Shown here: in pieces, positions 1-5,929 of the stretch
Position numbering within the stretch: the first letter of the stretch is position 1
Layout of the letters: each line of letters starts with the position of its first letter
Source: Planctomycetota bacterium
GTDB taxonomy: Bacteria > Planctomycetota > Planctomycetia > Pirellulales > Lacipirellulaceae
Assembly: GCA_024278955.1 (NCBI GenBank)
Contig: JAJRSE010000103.1
Span: 1 to 59,418, forward strand
Reading direction: 5' to 3'
Length of the DNA: 59,418 nucleotides
Made by a program: the position numbers and the translations under genes
The notes under the pieces: generated by a model
What the model was told of the DNA's origin: nothing
What the model saw: only the letters and a program-made list of their open reading frames with translations
Databases searched by the model: none

Positions 1-132
1 CGAGTCTGCGTCCAGTATAGAGAAGCTCGTTGGAAATTGCACTCGTATTGCCCACAACCGCTGAAAAATCGGGGTTGAGCACGGTCACTTCGCCATACGG
101 GGTGTAGGCGTAGCGCTCGACCACGGTGCCCG
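1..132 (-). pseudogene. RHS/YD-repeat core domain fragment (truncated)
   Basis: Read on the minus strand from about base 132 to the window edge, an open frame gives VVERYAYTPYGEVTVLNPDF and then NELLYTGRRL. This is the signature of the RHS repeat-associated core domain, which lies near the C-terminus of large secreted RHS/YD proteins. The usual upstream residues of such proteins are missing: homology stops at about base 132, where an inverted repeat (126-143/214-230) begins. The frame stays open to an ATG at 206-208, but those residues do not resemble RHS proteins. The rest of the gene runs off the left edge. A 5'-truncated remnant is the best reading. A short intact gene is less likely. Confidence 0.6.
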
Positions 133-230
133 TAAGGCACCGGAAGAGAGTGCGAATCTGGACGATGGCAGCGAATGTTTCGGCCCTCCGGGCCTGTTGA
201 CACCCCATCCCATCCGGTGCCTTACGGCAC
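126..230. repeat. Inverted repeat with 17-18 bp arms
   Basis: The arms are GTGCCCGTAAGGCACCGG (126-143) and CCGGTGCCTTACGGCAC (214-230), complementary apart from one extra C. A smaller GGCCCTCCGGGCC palindrome lies inside (182-194), and a related piece follows at 239-252. The repeat coincides with the point where RHS homology stops. Confidence 0.7.
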
Positions 231-290
231 GATGTATTGGCCCTCCAGGCCAGCCGATTGAAACCGTGGCAATAGGAGGCCAAGGAGCAA

Positions 291-442
291 CAGGACGATT
301 GCAAAGTCAAAAAACCAAACGAATGAAGATTAGCCACAGAGGTCACAGAGAACACCGAGTACTAGAAACCAAGGTTTCTCTGAGTCCCTCGTGATCTCCG
401 TGGCTAAATTTTCTTCAATTACGCGACTTTGAAATCGTCCTG
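291..442. repeat. 'cacagag' family palindromic element, copy 1
   Basis: The outer arms CAGGACGATTGCAAAGTC (291-308) and GACTTTGAAATCGTCCTG (425-442) are inverted copies. Inside them a second pair runs from about 332-360 (agccacagaggtcacagag) to about 376-405 (gatctccgtggct), closed by a small AGAAACCAAGGTTTCT palindrome (364-379). The same element recurs, interrupted, at 9612-9957. No coding sequence is apparent. It looks like a miniature mobile or REP-like hairpin element. Confidence 0.75.
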
Positions 443-461
443 GGAGGAGCAACAGAATTGC

Positions 462-490
462 TTGCTTTTGCGCCTAATTCATGCAATAAT
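462..490 (+). promoter_or_regulatory. Putative promoter of the toxin-antitoxin pair
   Basis: TTGCTT (462-467), a 17-nt spacer and AATAAT (485-490) give a sigma70-like arrangement 34 nt ahead of the antitoxin start. TGCAATA is repeated directly (482-498) and an ATTGC lies at about 509-513. These could be operator half-sites for AbrB-type autoregulation, which is inference. The -35 match is weak. Confidence 0.4.
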
Positions 491-523
491 GCAATATAAG
501 GAAAATGCATTGCGAGGTACAGC

Positions 524-778
524 ATGATACGATCGACACTGACAGATCGATGGCAAACTACCATTCCCGCCGAAGTGCGGACCGCCTTGGGGCTTCATCC
601 GCGTCAAGGGCTTCTCTATGAAGTGCATGGAGAAACGGTCACCATTCGGCCCGAAGGCGAATCGCTTATGGATCTCGCCGGGTGCTTGAAAACCGACCAG
701 CCCGCCGGAACCAAAGAGCAAGAGCGTCAAGCCGCTCAAAAGCATGTGGTGCATCAGCAACCGGAGCATGAGGCGTGA
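524..778 (+). CDS. AbrB/MazE-type antitoxin
   Basis: An 84-aa protein whose first 45 residues match the swapped-hairpin AbrB/SpoVT DNA-binding fold (STLTDRWQTTIPAEVRTALG, then the YEVHGETVTIRP strand pair). Such proteins bind their own operator and neutralise a partner toxin through a flexible C-terminal tail. Here the tail (residues 50-84) is polar and rich in Gln, Glu and Ala. GAGG lies 7 nt before the ATG. Its last codons overlap the toxin start (GTGA at 775-778), which implies translational coupling. The pair is probably autorepressed from the promoter at 462-490. Confidence 0.85.
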   Translation: MIRSTLTDRWQTTIPAEVRTALGLHPRQGLLYEVHGETVTIRPEGESLMDLAGCLKTDQPAGTKEQERQAAQKHVVHQQPEHEA

Positions 779-1179
779 CCCGATACGTCCTGGACGCCAA
801 TATCATTCTGCGTTTCCTGCGGGATGATCACCCTGAGCACTCTCCTCAAGCCACATCGCTGTTTGCTCAAGCCGCTTCAGGCGATTGTGTGCTGGCCATT
901 CCGAATGTAGTTTTGGCGGAGTGCGTCTGGGTTTTACAGTCGTTCTACAACACCGAACGGGAAGCCATCGCCTTGGCATTGTCCAAGCTGATTAGCAAAC
1001 CGGGGGTAGAAACCGAGGAGCTTGAGCTGGCCCTCGATGCCTTACGCCGTCTGAAAAAAACGAATATCGATTACGTCGATTGTTATCTGGCAGCACGCGC
1101 ATCAGCAAGTGGCGAAACGGTAGCGTCCTTCGATAAAGATTTCCAAAAGTTCGACGACATTCATCGATGGGAACCCTAA
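775..1179 (+). CDS. PIN-domain toxin (VapC-like ribonuclease)
   Basis: A 134-aa PIN-domain protein, expected to be a Mg2+-dependent endoribonuclease toxin. The acidic residues of the PIN active site are in the expected places: D7 in YVLDANIIL, E49 in VLAEC, D102 in YVDCYLAAR, and D120 in SFDKDF. The length is normal for VapC. The GTG start at 775 overlaps the antitoxin stop by four bases. The partner is of AbrB rather than ribbon-helix-helix type, a common mix in toxin-antitoxin loci. The target RNA cannot be read from the sequence. Confidence 0.88.
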   Translation: MTRYVLDANIILRFLRDDHPEHSPQATSLFAQAASGDCVLAIPNVVLAECVWVLQSFYNTEREAIALALSKLISKPGVETEELELALDALRRLKKTNIDYVDCYLAARASASGETVASFDKDFQKFDDIHRWEP

Positions 1180-1219
1180 TCAGGCTCCACTGGGGCCACG
1201 CGCATCGGCAACAACTAGT

Positions 1220-1323
1220 GCAGCTCAACATTCGAGTTGGGTGCCACTGATGGCTTGCCTCGCAGTGGACGCCGGGTACCCGCTTCGCACTGCTGGACGA
1301 GCCAGCAGTGGCACCCGAAAACT
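1220..1323. repeat. 'ccactgctggcttg' palindromic element, copy 1
   Basis: Arms GGGTGCCACTGaTGGCTtGcC (1239-1260) and CTGGACGAGCCAGCAGTGGCACCC (1291-1316) flank a centre GACGCCGGGTACCCGCTTCG. The outer flanks are gcagctcaacattcgag on the left and gaaaac on the right. A second copy at 5645-5747 has these flanks inverted but the centre in the same orientation. Confidence 0.75.
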
Positions 1324-1328
1324 AAGCT

Positions 1329-1439
1329 GCGGCGGAGTACTCGTGCTTTGTCAGAAAACACGTTTGTAGCTTGCAGAGGGAACGAAAACGTGACGAAGTG
1401 GGCACTCGGCTCGTCGTCGTAAATTCGTTGCCGTGGCAT
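1329..1439 (-). pseudogene. REP-associated tyrosine transposase N-terminal fragment
   Basis: From an ATG at 1437-1439 the minus strand encodes MPRQRIYDDEPSAHFVTFSF and then LQATNVFSDKARVL. This resembles the start of REP-associated tyrosine (Y1) transposases, with AHFVTFS corresponding to the first strand of the Y1_Tnp fold. The frame then runs straight into the palindromic element at 1220-1323 and the rest of the transposase, including the catalytic HxH and Tyr, is gone. It is a decayed fragment next to the kind of palindrome such enzymes mobilise. The assignment rests on about 35 residues. Confidence 0.55.
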
Positions 1440-1522
1440 GTTTGCATTTCCACCAAGGGTAACACCGTTTGCAATCCTCTTGTGCTTGCAGCACCCAGAC
1501 AACAATTTGTCTGGGCCACCCG

Positions 1523-2314
1523 CTACGGCTTCTCGCTAGAAGCAGCGTCGACTCTGCCTGTCGGTCGCACGCGGACGTTGCGATAGGCAACCGGGCCGTG
1601 ATCTCCCTGCAAGAACAACGGCCCCAGCGCCGCTTCATCTTTGATGCGCCAGGCATAGCCTGTTGGCCATTTGAGTTCGACATTTTCGTGAATGAGTTGG
1701 TCGTTCAGCACGACCTTGATAAACCTTGCGTGTTCGGTTTTGGCACCGTCGGAATCAAAACGAGGAGCTCGAAAGACGACGTCGAGGGTCTGCCATTGGC
1801 CGGCCGGCTTGGCGGCGTTGGTTCGAGGTGGGAATCCCTCGTCGATGAGCCGGTAGTGAGGTGCCAATTCTGCCCGAGGATAAATCCCTCCGCAGTCGGC
1901 GGCGGAGGGTTTTTCTTTTCCATGGGTGTCGCAGATTTGGATCTCGTACAAGCCTTGAAACTTCACCCCTCCGTTCGAGCCCTTGGGAATCAGAAACTCA
2001 ATATGCGCTTCGATATCTCCAAACGTCTGCTTGCTGGTGAGATTGCTGAATTCGGATACTTTATGGATCAAGTTGACCAAAACGCCCTTGCCGGGCTTGG
2101 CGACCAAGTTGGTAGTATGGTCATCGGCCAAAGAGGCATCTCCCGCTAGGGTCCAATCTCGGCCGTCGCCTTGCCACGACTGCGTGGCGTCCTCGCAACT
2201 GAGTGTAATCCAACCTTGGTCTTCCGCAGCAGCAGATGATACGAAGATGCCCAAGATCAAGAGCAACCCTGCAACGGGCAATACGACGGTCGACACTGCA
2301 ATCGGATGTTTCAT
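1523..2314 (-). CDS. Exported DUF1080 (3-keto-disaccharide hydrolase family) protein
   Basis: A 263-aa protein with a signal peptide (hydrophobic residues about 10-28, cleavage near SAAAED) followed by one DUF1080 beta-sandwich. Typical features are the early Trp-rich strand (SWQGDGRDWTLAG), a VKFQGLYEIQICDTHGK segment and the closing GPLFLQGDHGPVAYRNVRVRP, which is the hallmark of the family in planctomycetes. Members act on, or bind, carbohydrate polymers outside the cytoplasm. The start at 2314 is chosen over an upstream ATG because it opens the signal peptide and has GGAAGG 6 nt before it. No operon partner is evident. Confidence 0.85.
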   Translation of the reverse strand: MKHPIAVSTVVLPVAGLLLILGIFVSSAAAEDQGWITLSCEDATQSWQGDGRDWTLAGDASLADDHTTNLVAKPGKGVLVNLIHKVSEFSNLTSKQTFGDIEAHIEFLIPKGSNGGVKFQGLYEIQICDTHGKEKPSAADCGGIYPRAELAPHYRLIDEGFPPRTNAAKPAGQWQTLDVVFRAPRFDSDGAKTEHARFIKVVLNDQLIHENVELKWPTGYAWRIKDEAALGPLFLQGDHGPVAYRNVRVRPTGRVDAASSEKP

Positions 2315-2680
2315 ACTCGCCTTCCGAGAGGAAGTCTCCCAAGTAATTGTTGAAAGTTGAAGGTGGTTTTCTGATGGGTGAGAATTGCCCCTCGGAACTC
2401 TCAAGTTTTAATCGTCAGTTGTCGCCGACGGGGAGACCACCCAGGTGAATATAATCTGCACCCATCGTTAGGGCAAGTTTCAACAGAAGAAGCTGGCGAA
2501 CTGTAAAGTCAAAAAACCGCCAAGCGACTGGGTTAAAGGTCAAGTAAGGAATCCTCCTTCGTAAGAAGCTAGCCGAGATCTTTTGCGACCCTCTGTGTGG
2601 TTGTGTTCGTTAGGCCACAGGGTGCGTGTCCGGCGCCAAATTTGGAGCGATCCATGGGAGTAGAAGATCGCTGCTGGCTG
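2315..2680. other. Intergenic region, no gene seen
   Basis: This gap between two minus-strand genes holds no convincing reading frame. At 2498-2526 it carries GCGAACTGTAAAGTC followed by AAAAAACCGCC, a lone arm of the 'cacagag' element found whole at 291-442 and split at 9612-9957. It is probably the scar of a lost copy. Confidence 0.5.
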
Positions 2681-3589
2681 CTAACGCCGTATGACTTGGC
2701 CTTGGTCGAGTGAGATGGCCCCTTGCACCTGAGCAAGGAGAAGTTGGCTCGGCTGATGGCCGGCATTTAGGGCGAGGGCTTGCCTTAGCGAGCTTGCTGC
2801 CGCCCCAGACTCTCCTACCGATTTCTGCGCTTCTGCCAGATGGTAGAGCAACTCAACTTGGGGAGTACCGCTTCGACTGGCCGCATAAAGACTTTCGACC
2901 GCATCGGCCTTTCTTTCGAGTGCGCCGTAGACGAGTCCTTGGAGCCAAAGAACCCGTTGCGGCTCTTCTCCAGGGGGGAAAGTATCGAGCAAATGGTGGA
3001 GGGTTGTCAAACTTCGTTGAGGCCGACCAAGTGAGTGTTGAATTTCAGCCGCTTCGAGCAAAATTTCTGTTTTGTGGGGCGAGTAACAGAGCGCCTGCTG
3101 CAAATCGGCAAGGGCTCGTTCGGAATCGCCCTGACGACGGAAAGCCCGACCCCTCAGCGCCCAGGCGCCGGCTAAGGCGGGATCTAAGGCGATTGCCTCT
3201 TCTGCTCGTTTTAATGCGCGATCCACGGCTCCGATTCCGAGCAGCATTTCGCCAGATCGGACTACGGTCGGAGCATGACGCCGATCGAGCTGTACGGCTG
3301 CCTCGACATGGACGACGGCATCGCGTTGTTCTCCCAGCTGCCAAAGCACTTCGGCTAAATGGCGACGCGCATCGATGTCGGCAGGGTTGGTGCGGACGGC
3401 TTCTTCGAGCAGCTCGTGGGCGTGATCCCATTGCCCCAATTCCATGGCTGCGACCCCATCACGCGACATTTGACGGCAACTTACGATCGAATCTGAGACA
3501 ATCTCGCGTTTGCGTAGCGAAGCACAACCGGGTATGGAAAGCCCCGCTAGCACAAGGCAAATCAGCACTGTTTGAGAAGTCCTGCGCAA
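2681..3589 (-). CDS. TPR-repeat lipoprotein
   Basis: A 302-aa protein starting with a signal sequence and a possible lipobox (hydrophobic 7-20, then SIPGC at about 18-22). The remainder is at least six tetratricopeptide-like helical pairs, for example GVAAMELGQWDHAHELLEEA, ADIDARRHLAEVLWQLGEQ and AGAWALRGRAFRRQGDSERA. TPR proteins are scaffolds for protein contacts. This one would sit on the periplasmic or paryphoplasmic side of a membrane. The gene stands alone, divergent from the one at 3829, with a perfect palindrome between them. The partner is unknown. Confidence 0.8.
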   Translation of the reverse strand: MRRTSQTVLICLVLAGLSIPGCASLRKREIVSDSIVSCRQMSRDGVAAMELGQWDHAHELLEEAVRTNPADIDARRHLAEVLWQLGEQRDAVVHVEAAVQLDRRHAPTVVRSGEMLLGIGAVDRALKRAEEAIALDPALAGAWALRGRAFRRQGDSERALADLQQALCYSPHKTEILLEAAEIQHSLGRPQRSLTTLHHLLDTFPPGEEPQRVLWLQGLVYGALERKADAVESLYAASRSGTPQVELLYHLAEAQKSVGESGAAASSLRQALALNAGHQPSQLLLAQVQGAISLDQGQVIRR

Positions 3590-3736
3590 ACGATCGTTCT
3601 TTCTGGTTTGGAGCTAAAGAGGAAGTAAAAATGCCTCGGGATACTACCAAGCCTGCCGGTTCCGGGGCAACGCCACTCGCCAAAATTTGAATTCCGGTTG
3701 AGGGTTAGGGCCTATTTGTTAAGCTATCGACCAGAT

Positions 3737-3754
3737 GTGGCTCGATCGAGCCAC
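3737..3754. promoter_or_regulatory. 18-bp perfect palindrome between divergent genes
   Basis: GTGGCTCGATCGAGCCAC reads the same on both strands, and CCA/TGG matches extend it a little (3731-3757). It lies between the TPR gene (starts 3589, minus) and the gene at 3829 (plus). That position suits a dimeric repressor operator. No regulator is identified. Confidence 0.4.
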
Positions 3755-3828
3755 TGGAAACCATAATCCGGCGTTTGGACGCTAGCACTATTTCCTCAGC
3801 AAGAGACCTTTGTTTCAGCAAGAGACCC

Positions 3829-4260
3829 ATGCCTACCGTTTTTGATCAATCAGGTTTACGCTTTGAGTACCCCGAGAATTGGTCGGTCGACCAGTCGGAC
3901 GAGGGGGAGGATGGTGGTCAGGTGGTTGTTTCAGGCCCCGAGACGGCCTTTTGGCACCTTAGCCAACATGCGCCCGATGTCGAGCTGGACCTGCTGTTCG
4001 ACGAGGTGTTAGCCGCCTTGCGTTCAGAGCATCATGAGATCGAAGTTGAACCGGCCCAGGTATCTCTCGAAGAGGTCGAGCTGGAGGGTTTCAATGTGAA
4101 CTTTATCTGCCTCGATTTAACCAATACCTGCTGGCTGAGGGCTTGCCGAACTCCTATGGCGACCTTTCTGTTGATTTGCCAAGCCGAAGATCGAGAATTT
4201 GCGAGGGTGTCGCCCGTCTTCCTCGCGATGCTGGCAAGCGTGCTCCGCAATCTTGCCTAA
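3829..4260 (+). CDS. Conserved hypothetical protein, possibly DcrB/PsbP-like fold
   Basis: A 143-aa acidic protein with no signal peptide or membrane segment. The opening (DQSGLRFEYPENW) followed by alternating strands and a final helix (SPVFLAMLASVLRNLA) recalls small PsbP/DcrB-like domains, which often begin 'F.YP.gW'. This is only a fold-level guess. I chose the ATG at 3829 because the preceding 18 residues from 3775 look non-coding, with low complexity and no ribosome site. Its divergent neighbour is the TPR lipoprotein. Function unknown. Confidence 0.65.
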   Translation: MPTVFDQSGLRFEYPENWSVDQSDEGEDGGQVVVSGPETAFWHLSQHAPDVELDLLFDEVLAALRSEHHEIEVEPAQVSLEEVELEGFNVNFICLDLTNTCWLRACRTPMATFLLICQAEDREFARVSPVFLAMLASVLRNLA

Positions 4261-4638
4261 GGCGGATAGCCCAACCCTGGTTTACCGACGGCATGTAAAA
4301 CCTACATGCTCGCAGGCTTCGGGCGTCTTCCTTGTGAAGCTCGATTGAGGTTGCTGGAATTTTTTCCGCCTGCCTGGCTCGTGTTTTTCCGCCTCGACCT
4401 GTGGGGCTGCCGCCCGATTTCTAATGTTTGGCACGCAAGGTGCGTTCTCATTGGGGCAACTGCCAGGCACACCGAATGTTTGAAACCTCTAACCCGTCAC
4501 GGGTGAGTCGAACTCTCGACCCAGAAGCCTCGCAACGCACTCGTCCCAGGAACTCGTCCCAGGAACTCGTCACAGCGCGTCGGAGTATGGCGCACCCCTT
4601 CCCATCACGGGCAAAAACGAGAGGGGCTAAAACACCAA
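4261..4638. other. Intergenic region ahead of an orphan terminator
   Basis: No protein gene is supported here. It contains a short direct repeat, actcgtcccagga (4539-4573, about 2.5 units), and a stretch at 4480-4530 that superficially resembles a tRNA T-arm but does not fold into a tRNA. A strong plus-strand terminator follows at 4639-4685, so the tail of the upstream transcript or an unknown small RNA could end here. Confidence 0.4.
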
Positions 4639-4685
4639 GGGTCCGGCTGGCATCCCTCGCAGGGCCATCCGGGTCCTTTTTTTTT
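4639..4685 (+). terminator. Rho-independent terminator
   Basis: GGGTCCGGCTGGC pairs with GCCATCCGGGTCC (13 positions: two G-U pairs, one mismatch) around a 10-nt loop and is followed by nine T residues on the plus strand. The nearest plus-strand gene ends nearly 380 nt upstream, which is far for its terminator. Confidence 0.75.
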
Positions 4686-4696
4686 GGCAAAGCAGG

Positions 4697-4927
4697 TTAC
4701 GAAGACTGCCGCTTGTTGATGGCCGTAATGATTTCGCTGTTTTCGGGAAATCGGCCTGTCTGATCTTTTGAGTAGATGAGTTCTCCATCGACTTTTACGT
4801 CAAAGACACCATGGCTGCCTTCGATTAGCTGCGTGTCGAGGTCGAACGAATCTTTCAGTGCGGCCGCCAGACTGACGGCTTGGGGGCGATAGTTTCACAT
4901 ACCGCAGTATTTGATCGAGAGTTTCAT
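4697..4927 (-). CDS. SelW-like Rdx-family selenoprotein (in-frame TGA = Sec)
   Basis: Translating the minus strand from the ATG at 4925-4927 gives MKLSIKYCGM, an in-frame TGA (4895-4897), then NYRPQAVSLAAALKDSF and on to a TAA at 4697. With TGA read as selenocysteine this is a complete 76-aa Rdx (SelW/SelT/SelH) thioredoxin-fold protein. It has the redox motif C8-G-M-U11 after the first strand, a GSHGVFDV strand and the characteristic GRFPENSEII near the end. Such proteins are small thiol/selenol oxidoreductases. A stem-loop directly after the TGA fits a bacterial SECIS. GAGG lies 12 nt upstream of the ATG. The gene follows DUF2007 and DUF4389 genes, 41 nt after the former. A nonsense-mutated Cys homologue is the alternative, but the SECIS-like hairpin and intact frame argue against it. 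Confidence 0.85.
4863..4879 (-). promoter_or_regulatory. SECIS-like hairpin for Sec insertion
   Basis: On the minus strand GCCGTC and GGCGGC form a 6-bp stem (one G-U) around the loop AGTCT. The stem starts 16 nt and the loop 22 nt after the TGA. Bacterial SECIS elements lie just downstream of the UGA inside the coding region and carry a G early in a small apical loop, and both conditions are met here. Confidence 0.65.
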
Positions 4928-4968
4928 CGCTTGCTATTGCCTCGCATTGAAAAAGTTTTTTGAGTTGG

Positions 4969-5238
4969 TCACTCAGGTTCTCCGACATCGACCTGAGACC
5001 AGTCGATATCAGAACTGCCTTCGTTAATTTCTTCAAGGGCTTCTTTAGCGCGGGCGAGGTCCGAGTGTTTGACGACAATGTTAACTCGTCCAGGTGCCTC
5101 GGCGCGGAAATCAGCGGTAAAGCTGCCTGTTCGAGTCGCCTCGATACCAAAGGTCGACAAGGCTGCGAGCAAGGGAGTCGCTTCCAAATCGTTGCGTACC
5201 GAGATCAAAAATTCAGGGCTATTTGGTTCAGTGCTCAT
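4969..5238 (-). CDS. DUF2007-like small protein
   Basis: An 89-aa soluble protein resembling DUF2007 ('putative signal transducing protein'), a ferredoxin-like alpha/beta fold. It starts with a strand and a helix (FLISVRNDLEATPLLAALSTFGIEA), then has a VNIVVKHSDLARAKEALEEI strand-helix unit and an acidic tail ending DWSQVDVGEPE. It lies 33 nt after the DUF4389 gene and 41 nt before the SelW-like gene, so the three are probably co-transcribed. The biochemical role of DUF2007 is not established. Its link with a redox selenoprotein here is positional only. Confidence 0.7.
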   Translation of the reverse strand: MSTEPNSPEFLISVRNDLEATPLLAALSTFGIEATRTGSFTADFRAEAPGRVNIVVKHSDLARAKEALEEINEGSSDIDWSQVDVGEPE

Positions 5239-5271
5239 CGGTAGCTCCGGGGGTAGTCGGCAGCCATCCGT

Positions 5272-5589
5272 TTAGGTCGTAGCTCCATGGCCCATCGAGG
5301 ATTCTTCCTCTGCTGGCAAGTCCTTGAACGGAAATGGCGAGTGCTCGCTATTGTAAGTCATGTACTGAAAAATCTCAAAGCTGTACCGGATAATTCGGTC
5401 GGCGAATCGGGTGACCCGCTGGATGGGTGGTCCCATCGTGACCAAGGAATACAGGAGCTGAAAGAGCACGATTAGTGCCAAAACGCTTCCAACCAAATGG
5501 AGAATGAACACAAAAAGAAAGGAATTCAATATCCGCTCTGCGGTGACACTTCGAGGGATTTGCGCGTTCTCAGACATTTCTTGAGCCAT
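5272..5589 (-). CDS. DUF4389 membrane protein
   Basis: A 105-aa protein with one long hydrophobic region (about residues 20-52, FLFVFILHLVGSVLALIVLF), followed by the segment RFADRIIRYSFEIFQYMTYNSE that marks DUF4389, a family of small inner-membrane proteins of unknown function. The start at 5589 is supported by AGGAG 8 nt upstream. A longer in-frame reading from 5730 would run through the palindromic repeat at 5645-5747 and is rejected. It is the first gene of the probable unit with DUF2007 and the SelW-like gene. Confidence 0.8.
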   Translation of the reverse strand: MAQEMSENAQIPRSVTAERILNSFLFVFILHLVGSVLALIVLFQLLYSLVTMGPPIQRVTRFADRIIRYSFEIFQYMTYNSEHSPFPFKDLPAEEESSMGHGATT

Positions 5590-5644
5590 GGCAAGGCTCC
5601 TTTCTGAAGGGAAGAGGGAGGGGTTAAGTGGCACTCTCGGTTCG

Positions 5645-5747
5645 GTTTTCGGGTGCCACTGCTGGCTTGTCCAGCAGTGGACGCCGGGTACCCGCTTCGC
5701 ACTGCTGGACAAGCCAGCAGTGGCACCCAACTCGAATGTTGAGCTGC
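5645..5747. repeat. 'ccactgctggcttg' palindromic element, copy 2
   Basis: Arms GGGTGCCACTGCTGGCTTGT (5651-5670) and ACAAGCCAGCAGTGGCACCC (5709-5728) are a perfect inverted pair, and CCAGCAGTGG/ACTGCTGG extends the stem. The flanks (gttttcg left, ctcgaatgttgagctgc right) are the inverse of those at 1220-1323, while the centre GACGCCGGGTACCCGCTTCG keeps the same orientation in both. Confidence 0.8.
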
Positions 5748-5929
5748 GGTAGACGGCTAGTCCTACCCAGCTATTCGCTTAAAGATCGCCAATCTTGGAT
5801 AGTCTGGCTCGGAGCAAGCAAATTTTGCGTTTCCGTATTCGTCACTCGATTTTTGCCCCTGTTGGGTTAGAATCAGACCTCACCATTCGCCCTTACCGTC
5901 GACGGCCCTACTCAGCAGCAGAAAGCGTC

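Noticed and set aside
1469..2149. Plus-strand open frame of 226 codons
   Set aside because: It is antisense to the DUF1080 gene and has no recognisable family.
2710..3690. Plus-strand open frame of 326 codons
   Set aside because: It is antisense to the TPR lipoprotein. The translation is Arg/Pro-rich, as typical of a shadow frame in GC-rich DNA.
4480..4560. tRNA-like string (gagtcgaactctcgaccc)
   Set aside because: It resembles a T-arm in antisense, but no acceptor, D or anticodon stems can be formed around it.
4800..5150. Minus-strand frame of 116 codons spanning the SelW-like and DUF2007 genes
   Set aside because: It is in a different frame from both genes and has no family match. The TGA-containing frame at 4697-4927 and the DUF2007 frame explain the region.
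5590..5730. 47-codon N-terminal extension of the DUF4389 gene
   Set aside because: It is encoded by the palindromic repeat, while AGGAG and the conserved start lie at 5589.
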